From the NCBI RefSeq assembly GCF_023101685.1, contig NZ_CP082164.1, positions 7,440,001 to 7,504,000 of the forward strand: DNA of 64,000 nucleotides. Reading direction: 5' to 3'. Positions 57,351 through 64,000 of the stretch are shown in pieces. Position numbers and translations under genes: made by a program. Each line of letters starts with the position of its first letter. The stretch's first letter is position 1. Under the pieces are notes generated by a model. The model was given only the letters and a program-made list of their open reading frames with translations. It ran no database searches and was not told the DNA's origin. Source of the stretch: Bradyrhizobium sp. 186 (GTDB taxonomy: Bacteria; Pseudomonadota; Alphaproteobacteria; Rhizobiales; Xanthobacteraceae).

Positions 57351-58285
57351 GTGCAATCACACAAGTTGAACCGGCCGCGGCACCGTCAGATGCCGCGCCG
57401 GAGAAGGAGTTGCGGCCGCGGTCCTACTGGCCGTTCGTGGTGCCGGCGCTGGTCGTCGTGCTCGCCATCATCATCTTCCCGTGGGCGTTCACGATCTGGA
57501 TGAGCCTGAACGAGTGGAAGGTCGGCTCGCCGACCACCTTCGTCGGACTTTCCAACTATCTGCGGCTGACGAGCGATCCCCGATTCCTTGAGGCGGTGGG
57601 CCACACGATGGTCTACACCGCGCTCTCGGTGCTGCTGCCGCTGGCGCTCGGCACGCTCTCAGCCGTGGTGTTTCACCAGAAATTCGCCGGCCGCGGCTTC
57701 CTGCGCGGCGTCTTCATCATGCCGATGATGGCGACGCCAGTAGCGATCGCGCTGGTCTGGACCATGATGTTCCATCCGCAGCTCGGCATTCTCAATTACC
57801 TGCTGTCGCTGGTCGGGATCCCACCGCAGCTCTGGGTATTTCATCCCGCAACCGTCATTCCCTCGCTGGTGCTGGTCGAGACCTGGCAGTGGACGCCGCT
57901 CGTCATGCTGATCGTGCTTGGCGGTCTCGCCGCAATACCGACCGAGCCGTATGAGAGCGCCCAGATCGACGGCGCCAGTTTCTGGCAGGTATTCCGTTTC
58001 ATCACCCTGCCGCTGATCATGCCGTTCCTGTTCATCGCCGGCATGATCCGCATGATCGACGCGGTGAAGAGCTTCGACATCATCTTCGCGATCACGCAAG
58101 GCGGACCGGGCTCGGCGTCGGAGACGATCAACATCTATCTCTACAGCGTCGCCTTCACCTATTACGATCTCGGCTACGGCTCGGCGATCGCGGTAGTGTT
58201 CTTCCTCCTCATCGTCGCACTCGCAGCCGTGATGCTTTACATGCGCCAGCGCATGCTGTGGACCGAAATCACGAGCGACGCATGA
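57347..58285 (+). CDS. ABC transporter permease (sugar type, MalF-like)
   Basis: A 312-residue membrane protein from GTG 57347, which overlaps the binding-protein stop. Six helices are present. The ATPase-docking EAA loop is YESAQIDGASFWQVFRFITLPLIMP. The first periplasmic stretch is short, as in most non-maltose members. It forms a heterodimer with the next gene product. Confidence 0.92.
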   Translation: MSAITQVEPAAAPSDAAPEKELRPRSYWPFVVPALVVVLAIIIFPWAFTIWMSLNEWKVGSPTTFVGLSNYLRLTSDPRFLEAVGHTMVYTALSVLLPLALGTLSAVVFHQKFAGRGFLRGVFIMPMMATPVAIALVWTMMFHPQLGILNYLLSLVGIPPQLWVFHPATVIPSLVLVETWQWTPLVMLIVLGGLAAIPTEPYESAQIDGASFWQVFRFITLPLIMPFLFIAGMIRMIDAVKSFDIIFAITQGGPGSASETINIYLYSVAFTYYDLGYGSAIAVVFFLLIVALAAVMLYMRQRMLWTEITSDA

Positions 58286-59121
58286 ACCCAAGTCAAATCA
58301 ACCCAAGGCAGATCATCGGCAAGATCGGCCTGTGGCTCGCGGTATTCGTCATCGTGTCTCCGGCGATCCTGTTCTTCCTCTGGATGGCTTCGCTGTCGCT
58401 CAAATTCGAAGTCGATAATGCCGCCTACCCGCCGGTGTTCATCCCCGAGCATTTCGCCTGGAAGAACTATACCGACGTGCTCGCCTCCAACCGCTTCCTG
58501 ACTTATTTCATCAACAGCCTGATCGTGACCGGCAGCGCGACCTTGCTTGCGCTCGTCGTCGGCGTTCCCGCCGGCTATGGGATTGCGCGGATGGCCGCGC
58601 ACAAATCCGCAATCGTGATCCTGATCGCCCGTATCACGCCGGGATTGTCGTATCTGATCCCGTTGTTTCTCATGTTCCAGTGGCTTGGTCTGCTCGGCAC
58701 GCTGGTGCCGCAGATCATCATCCATCTGGTGGTGACGGTGCCGATCGTGATCTGGATCATGATCGGCTATTTCGAGACGACTCCAATGGAACTGGAAGAA
58801 GCCGCGCTGATCGACGGTGCCACGCGCTGGCAGGTGTTCCGCCACGTCGCGCTGCCGATCGCTCGGCCCGGAATTGCGGTCGCCTTCATTCTCGCCGTGA
58901 TCTTCTCCTGGAACAATTTCGTCTTCGGCATCGTTCTGGCGGGACGCGAGACACGCACCTTGCCCGTTGCCGTCTACAACATGATCTCGTTCGACCAGTT
59001 GAGCTGGGGGCCGCTGGCGGCCGCAGCGCTGATCGTCACGCTCCCGGTGCTGCTGCTGACAGTATTAGCCCAGCGACAGATCGTCGCCGGGCTAACCGCT
59101 GGTGCCGTCAAGGGAGGGTAG
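58282..59121 (+). CDS. ABC transporter permease (sugar type, MalG-like)
   Basis: A 279-residue membrane protein with six helices and the EAA loop LEEAALIDGATRWQVFRHVALPIARPG. ATG 58282 overlaps the previous stop (ATGA). Its stop directly abuts the stop of the convergent NCS2-like gene, with no base between them. No ATPase gene is present in this operon, so the partner must be encoded elsewhere. Confidence 0.92.
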   Translation: MNPSQINPRQIIGKIGLWLAVFVIVSPAILFFLWMASLSLKFEVDNAAYPPVFIPEHFAWKNYTDVLASNRFLTYFINSLIVTGSATLLALVVGVPAGYGIARMAAHKSAIVILIARITPGLSYLIPLFLMFQWLGLLGTLVPQIIIHLVVTVPIVIWIMIGYFETTPMELEEAALIDGATRWQVFRHVALPIARPGIAVAFILAVIFSWNNFVFGIVLAGRETRTLPVAVYNMISFDQLSWGPLAAAALIVTLPVLLLTVLAQRQIVAGLTAGAVKGG

Positions 59122-60789
59122 CTATTCCGCCGGTGCGGCGTGCATCTCCGCATGCGGCATGTAGCGTTCGCTGGTGCGCCGGCTGAGAACGTACAATCCG
59201 GCGGCCATCACGGCGTAGGCGAAAGCGACGGGTGGCGTGACGCCGAACCCTCCGCCGATACCCACGGCCTCACCGTGCGTGAAGCCGAAGTAAGTCAGCA
59301 CGGCCCCGACCAGCGCAAAGGCCGAGGCCTTCTCGAAATCGCGCTCGATGATGAAGACGCCGATCGCACCAAGGATCAGGCCGCCGAGGATGGAGCCGCC
59401 GCCCATCACTTCGAGCCCGTGATAGAAAACGCCCTGCTGCGGAAGTGCTGCGATCGCGGCGGCCTTGACCGCGTCGGCCTTGTCGGCGGCAAGCCCACCG
59501 ACAGAGGTCGCTGCCATCATGGTCGAGCCCAGCATGGTGTCGATCTGGAGCTTGGCCCAGGCCGCGAGATGCGGCGTCAGCGCCAGCACGATGGCAGGGG
59601 CGTGCTTGACCGGCGTGGTCTGGAACGCCTGCGCGCCGATCAGCATGCCGATATAGAGCAGGATCGGCGAGATCGCGACGACCGGCACGAGCGCCAGCAG
59701 CACCGAGATGATGCCGAACCACGCCAGCACCACCACCATGATGCCGGTCGCGGCCGAGTAGCCGATGCGGCCGCCCATCGCCTTCCAGCCGGGATGGCCG
59801 ATATAGACGGCGTTGATGAAGGGATTGCCCATCAGGCAGCCGATCAGGCTGACGATGCCATCGGCCGTGAGCACCCGCGTGGTCGGATATTCGTCGCCGG
59901 CGGCTTCCGCGCTCTCGACATTGTCCATGGCCTCGACGAGGTCGTAGATGCCGAACGGAATCGCGGTGACCAGGATGATTCCGAGGAATTCGAAGCCGGA
60001 GAAGACGTAGCCCACTGCCGGGATCGGCACCGAGAAGCCGAAATTGGCGAAGGCATCGCCGACGCCCTTGACGCTCAGTCCACCGAGACCGAGGCCGAAC
60101 AGGTTCGAGCCCCAGGCGATGATCATGCCGACCGCGATCGCAACGAGACCGGCAGGAATGCCGCGCCAATATTTCACGCCACCGAACCAGCTCACCAGGA
60201 TGACGGCGAAGCAGACCAGACCGATCTGCGGCGTCATGTACATTTCGAGCGCCGGCCGCATCGAGATGAAGGTGACGGAAACGCCGGCGAGCGTGCCGAG
60301 CAGTGCCGCGCGCGGCGTGATTTTTCGAATGAAAGGCGCGATGAAGCCGCCGATCATCAGGATGAAGCTCTGGAAGAACACCCAGACCAGGCCGGCCGAC
60401 CAGCCCTTGAGCGGATCGCCGGTCTTGATCGTGATCGGCAGCATGATCACGAAGGTGACGATGAACATGTGCGGCACGCTGACGCCCGAAGGCAGCGCGC
60501 AGACGTCGTTGCGGCCGGTCTTCTGCGCCAGACGATAGGCGAGGTATGCGTAGTAGAAGGTCGACAGGCACATCATCAGCCCGAGCGCCGGCAGGATGCG
60601 GCCGAACACGAGACTGTCCGGCATCTTCAGCACGAAGCGCAACAGGCCCGTGAGCACCAGCATGTTGACGAGGATGTTGGTGCCGAAGCCGAAAAACGCG
60701 TTCCAGTCGCCCGGTGTCCATAGTGCCGGCTTGAACTCGGACTTGCTCAGATCAGATTTGCCGGCCGTCCCCGTCATACTTGTGCTCAT
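59122..60789 (-). CDS. NCS2-like permease
   Basis: A 555-residue membrane protein with about 12-14 helices. Segments such as FGFGTNILVNMLVLTGLL, ALPSGVSVPHMFIV, FISMRPALEMYMTPQIGLV and FGIYDLVEAMDNVESAEAAGDEYPTTRVLTADGIVSLIGCLMGNPF match the NCS2/AzgA-like superfamily of nucleobase transporters. It starts 10 bp after a cysteine hydrolase gene, so the two probably import and cleave the same compound, for example a ureide, biuret or pyrimidine breakdown product. This substrate guess is inference. Confidence 0.8.
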   Translation of the reverse strand: MSTSMTGTAGKSDLSKSEFKPALWTPGDWNAFFGFGTNILVNMLVLTGLLRFVLKMPDSLVFGRILPALGLMMCLSTFYYAYLAYRLAQKTGRNDVCALPSGVSVPHMFIVTFVIMLPITIKTGDPLKGWSAGLVWVFFQSFILMIGGFIAPFIRKITPRAALLGTLAGVSVTFISMRPALEMYMTPQIGLVCFAVILVSWFGGVKYWRGIPAGLVAIAVGMIIAWGSNLFGLGLGGLSVKGVGDAFANFGFSVPIPAVGYVFSGFEFLGIILVTAIPFGIYDLVEAMDNVESAEAAGDEYPTTRVLTADGIVSLIGCLMGNPFINAVYIGHPGWKAMGGRIGYSAATGIMVVVLAWFGIISVLLALVPVVAISPILLYIGMLIGAQAFQTTPVKHAPAIVLALTPHLAAWAKLQIDTMLGSTMMAATSVGGLAADKADAVKAAAIAALPQQGVFYHGLEVMGGGSILGGLILGAIGVFIIERDFEKASAFALVGAVLTYFGFTHGEAVGIGGGFGVTPPVAFAYAVMAAGLYVLSRRTSERYMPHAEMHAAPAE

Positions 60790-60799
60790 GGTGATGCCC

Positions 60800-61501
60800 C
60801 TAAGCTAATGTGGAAATCTTCATCGCCTCCAGTACCGCGGCTGAGCTCGCGACCCAGCCGAAGATGCCGCCCTGGGCCTTGATCATCTTCAGGCCCATCT
60901 CGTGAAATTCCGGGAAGTAGGACGCACAGCCGTCCGAGATGACGACGCAGCGATAGCCGCGGTCATTGGCCTCGCGCACGGTGGTGTTGACGCAGACCTC
61001 TGTCGTGACGCCGCACACCAGCAGATTCTCGATGCCGTATTTCTCCAGCACGTCGGTGAGCTCGGTGGCGTAGAACGCGCCCTTGCCGGGCTTGTCGATC
61101 ACGACCTCGCTGTCGAGTGGATAGAGTTCTGGAATGATGTCGTGTCCGGCTTCGCCGCGAATGAGAATGCGCCCCATCGGGCCGGGGTCGCCGATGCGAA
61201 GGCTTGGCGCGCCGCGCTCGACTTTCGCCGGCGGGGCGTCGGAAAGATCGGGCAAGTGGCCTTCGCGCGTGTGGATGACCAGCATGCCGGTGTCGCGCGC
61301 CGCCTTCAGTAAGGCGCCGATCGGCTTCACCGCTCGCGCGAGCTGGCTGACGTCGTTGCCGAGCGTCTCGCCGAAGCCGCCCGGCTCCATGAAATCGCGC
61401 TGCATGTCGATGATGAGAAGCGCGGTGCTGGCCCAGTCGAGCTTGATCGGCTCAGGCTCGGCGCTGATGACACCCTGTGTCGGCTTGGTTGAGCTCAACA
61501 T
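60800..61501 (-). CDS. Cysteine hydrolase, isochorismatase superfamily (biuret hydrolase-like)
   Basis: A 233-residue amidohydrolase. The catalytic triad is D32 ([10 protein letters not shown]), K137 ([10 protein letters not shown]) and C170 ([24 protein letters not shown]). The cis-peptide after GVTTE is typical. Length and the Asp/Lys/Cys spacing fit biuret hydrolase BiuH and RutB-like ureidoacrylate hydrolases; the two cannot be separated by eye. The start at 61501 excludes 36 atypical upstream codons. It is the first gene of an operon with the NCS2-like permease. Confidence 0.82.
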   Translation of the reverse strand: MLSSTKPTQGVISAEPEPIKLDWASTALLIIDMQRDFMEPGGFGETLGNDVSQLARAVKPIGALLKAARDTGMLVIHTREGHLPDLSDAPPAKVERGAPSLRIGDPGPMGRILIRGEAGHDIIPELYPLDSEVVIDKPGKGAFYATELTDVLEKYGIENLLVCGVTTEVCVNTTVREANDRGYRCVVISDGCASYFPEFHEMGLKMIKAQGGIFGWVASSAAVLEAMKISTLA

Positions 61502-61709
61502 GACGCAGGCCCCGCGAGAACTCTCTTTGCCAGGAGTTCTGCAAGCGCCATGCCATTGTGTACAATTGAGGTGGAGCGCGCAGTTCTTAGAAATCTGCTG
61601 CGCTGTCAAAATGTTATCCGGCGAGCGCGCGTTTGCTCATTCGCTGTGCGACGGCTTTGCGGCGTGCATTTGCTTAAGGCTTAGGCGGGACGCGACGCGC
61701 TCACTAGCC

Positions 61710-61847
61710 GTCATTCCGGGACGCGACGTAGTCGCGAGCCCGGAATCCATCAGGCCGCAATACAGGAGGTGAAATGGATTCCGGGCTCGCCGCTTCCGCC
61801 TTCGCTCTCCGAGGTTCGGCGGACAAGTCGCGTCGCCCCGGAATGAC
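61710..61847. repeat. Intergenic palindromic repeat, family A-like
   Basis: The left arm starts GTCATTCCGGGACGCGACG and reads CCCGGAATCCAT. The right arm runs ATGGATTCCGGG to CGCCCCGGAATGAC. It is a longer relative of 1150-1231 and 14424-14497 and stands between the hydrolase and the oxidoreductase genes. Confidence 0.75.
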
Positions 61848-62150
61848 GAACGGAGAGTATGGCGCCTATCGTTCCACCCATACACATGCCGATGCTCTTC
61901 CTCATGCGGGCGCGTATGACTGCTTCAGCGCTGCCATGTTGAGCAACATCGTCGCGAAGACCGTACTCGCCTTGTCGAACGCGCGTCTTCACCCGGGGCT
62001 TCGGTACGGCGGCTGCCACAAGCCATGACGAGCGGGAGCGCCACGGATGCGGCCAGCGATATTGACTTCGCCGGCCCATGCTCTTGACTGCGACCAGCTG
62101 CTCCGCGACCGCACACCCCCTCGCCGGACCTAGCCACAAGGACTCTCGAA
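61848..62150. other. Upstream region of the indolepyruvate oxidoreductase gene
   Basis: There are 303 bp without a credible gene. They must contain the promoter of the oxidoreductase gene, but no recognised motif was found. AAGGACTCTCGAA directly before ATG 62151 gives a usable ribosome site. Confidence 0.45.
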
Positions 62151-64000
62151 ATGACGCTGATGCAGGTCGAGCTGGAGGATAAATACCGGCTCGAATCGAA
62201 GCGGATCTTCCTGTCCGGCACGCAGGCCCTGGTTCGATTGCCCATGTTGCAGCGCGAACGGGACCGGCTTCAGAGGCTTAATACTGGCGGCTTCATCTCG
62301 GGCTATCGCGGTTCCCCGCTCGGCATGTACGACCACGCGCTGTGGCGCGCGAAGTCGCACCTCGCGCAGCACGACATCGCCTTCGTGCCCGGCCTGAACG
62401 AGGATTTGGCGGCGACCGCCGTCTGGGGCAGCCAGCAGGTCGGCCTGTTTCCCGGCGCCAAGGTCGATGGCGTGTTCGGCATCTGGTACGGCAAGGGCCC
62501 CGGCGTCGACCGCTCGGTCGATGCGCTGAAGCACGCCAACGCTGCCGGCACCTCGCTGAACGGCGGTGTGCTCGCGCTTGCCGGCGACGACCACGGCTGT
62601 CAGTCCTCGACGCTGGCGCATCAGAGCGAGCAGGTGTTCGCGGCAGCACTGATCCCGGTGATCAATCCAGCGACGCTCCAGGACTATCTCGACCTCGGTC
62701 TCTATGGCTTCGCCCTGTCGCGCTTCTCCGGCTGCTGGGTCGGCTTCAAGGCGATCAGCGAGACCGTGGAAAGCTCGGCCTCGATCTACAGCGATCCCGA
62801 GCGCATCCAGATCAAGCTGCCCGATGATTTCGAGATGCCGCCCGGCGGCCTCAACATCCGCTGGCCCGATCCGCCGCTGGAGGCGGAGAGGCGCCTGTTC
62901 GGCCCGAAGATGGCTGCGGTGCAGGCCTTTGCCCGCGCCAACCAGCTCGACCGCATCGTGCTCGATTCAAAACCCGCGCGGCTGGGCATTGTCGCGACCG
63001 GCAAGGCCTATCTCGATTTGCGCCAGGCGCTTGCCGATCTCGGCATCAGCGACAAGGACGCGCAGGATCTCGGCCTTCGCATTTACAAGGTCGCGCTGAC
63101 CTGGCCGCTGGAAGAGAGCGGCGCACGCCGCTTCGCCGAGGGCCTTCAGGACGTGCTGGTGGTCGAGGAGAAGCGCGGCTTCATCGAAGACCAGCTCATG
63201 CGCATCCTCTACAATATCGATGCCTCAAGGCGCCCGACGGTCACCGGCAAGCGTGACGAGCGCGGCGCACCGCTGCTGCCGAGCGAGGGCGAGTTGACCC
63301 CGACGATCGTTGCGGCCGCGCTGGTGGCACGGCTGCGCAAGCTCGGCCATCACAGCCCGGTGCTGGAGCAGCGCCTCGCACGGCTCGAAGCGTTCGACAA
63401 CCCCGTCACCACCAGCACGCCGATCAAGCTCGCGCGCACGCCGTTCTTCTGCTCGGGCTGTCCGCATAACAGTTCGACGAAGGTGCCGGACGGGAGCCGC
63501 GCCATGGCTGGCATCGGCTGCCATGGCATGGCGTTGAGCATGCCGACGCGTCGTACCGATTTGCTGTCGCACATGGGCGCCGAGGGCGTGAACTGGATCG
63601 GGCAATCGCCGTTCACCACCGAGCAGCACATTTTCCAGAACCTCGGCGACGGCACCTATACGCATTCCGGCCTGCTCGCGCTCCGCGCTGCTTCCGCGGC
63701 CGGCATCAACATCACCTACAAGATCCTCTACAACGATGCCGTCGCCATGACCGGCGGCCAGCCGGCCGAGGGCGGCTTCAATGTCGCGCAGATCGCGCAC
63801 CAGGTCTGGGCGGAAGGCGTCAAGCGGCTGGCGATCGTCTCGGATGATCCGGGCAAATATCCTGACGGCAACTACTTCCCGCAGGGCGCGACCATCCATC
63901 ACCGCCGCGAGCTCGATGCCGTGCAGCGCGAGCTGCGCGACATCAACGGCCTCACGGTCATCATCTACGACCAGACCTGCGCGGCCGAGAAACGGCGCCG
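62151..64000 (+). CDS. Indolepyruvate ferredoxin oxidoreductase family protein, 5' part
   Basis: The first 616 codons are in the window; the frame stays open at the right edge. The N-terminal pyrimidine-binding domain has SGTQALVRLPMLQRERD and GGFISGYRGSPLGMYDHAL, then NEDLAATAVWGSQQ. After a domain II region, the thiamine diphosphate-binding part has FFCSGCPHNSSTKVPDGSRAMAGIGCHG and YNDAVAMTGGQPAEGG. The complete alphaproteobacterial enzyme is usually about 1150 residues with IorA and IorB fused. It oxidises aryl pyruvates or related 2-oxoacids to acyl-CoA with ferredoxin reduction. Confidence 0.9.
   Translation, partial: MTLMQVELEDKYRLESKRIFLSGTQALVRLPMLQRERDRLQRLNTGGFISGYRGSPLGMYDHALWRAKSHLAQHDIAFVPGLNEDLAATAVWGSQQVGLFPGAKVDGVFGIWYGKGPGVDRSVDALKHANAAGTSLNGGVLALAGDDHGCQSSTLAHQSEQVFAAALIPVINPATLQDYLDLGLYGFALSRFSGCWVGFKAISETVESSASIYSDPERIQIKLPDDFEMPPGGLNIRWPDPPLEAERRLFGPKMAAVQAFARANQLDRIVLDSKPARLGIVATGKAYLDLRQALADLGISDKDAQDLGLRIYKVALTWPLEESGARRFAEGLQDVLVVEEKRGFIEDQLMRILYNIDASRRPTVTGKRDERGAPLLPSEGELTPTIVAAALVARLRKLGHHSPVLEQRLARLEAFDNPVTTSTPIKLARTPFFCSGCPHNSSTKVPDGSRAMAGIGCHGMALSMPTRRTDLLSHMGAEGVNWIGQSPFTTEQHIFQNLGDGTYTHSGLLALRAASAAGINITYKILYNDAVAMTGGQPAEGGFNVAQIAHQVWAEGVKRLAIVSDDPGKYPDGNYFPQGATIHHRRELDAVQRELRDINGLTVIIYDQTCAAEKRR

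Noticed and set aside
59140..60723. 527-codon frame on the + strand opposite the NCS2-like permease
   Set aside because: Its composition (His, Arg, Asp, Gln rich, no domains) is that of a GC-rich antisense shadow of a real membrane protein gene.

Overview
The window reads as chromosomal DNA of a high-GC alphaproteobacterium, most likely a Bradyrhizobium or close relative (Nitrobacteraceae). The basis is a FixK2-type regulator behind a FixJ-like site, ccoS/fixI remnants, an EcfG (general stress) promoter, a SigF/NrsF-type sigma pair, and several families of rhizobial intergenic palindromes. No rRNA, tRNA or CRISPR was seen. Species assignment is inference.

Layout. 0-5.3 kb: an isopropylmalate/tartrate-type dehydrogenase, a zinc alcohol dehydrogenase, a CaiB-type CoA transferase and glgA. 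5.3-7.1 kb: an IS110/IS1111-type element that splits a palindromic repeat. 7.2-15.7 kb: MpaB-like oxygenase, patatin, a bdhA gene cut by an IS1182-family element, a LysR regulator, a peroxiredoxin-like and a cupin gene divergent over twin LysR-type operators, and an MFS exporter. 15.7-17.7 kb: IS1634-family copy 1. 17.7-19.3 kb: a collapsed fix locus (ccoS, the 3' end of fixI, the 3' end of a response regulator gene, an intact fixK). 19.3-26.5 kb: MFS, PRC-barrel, glycogen debranching enzyme and ABC exporter, divergent from a GT4 glycosyltransferase that has a consensus EcfG promoter. 26.7-33.8 kb: alkyl sulfatase, fused TRAP transporter with its binding protein, tam and an SDR.

34-46.6 kb is an accessory region: an epimerase-like pseudogene, a PRC-barrel gene, a 10 x 18-bp tandem array, a tandem rhodanese, small membrane proteins, merR/merTP plus a GDCCVxC gene but no merA, a coupled cytochrome c operon, and an ECF sigma/NrsF pair with two matching GTAACC-N16-CGAA promoters. 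It ends in IS1634 copy 2 abutting an IS630-family element. 46.7-64 kb returns to metabolic genes: DHA2 exporter, B12/radical-SAM protein, a molybdenum hydroxylase pair, soxF-X-Y-Z-A without soxB or soxCD, an ABC sugar-type transporter without its ATPase, an NCS2-like permease with a cysteine hydrolase, and the 5' part of an indolepyruvate:ferredoxin oxidoreductase gene.

Mobile DNA dominates the history. Five IS elements have ends resolved to the base. They broke bdhA, landed harmlessly on overlapping stop codons, and stacked in a datable order. A deletion appears to have removed the fixLJ/fixNOQP/fixGH core while sparing fixK.
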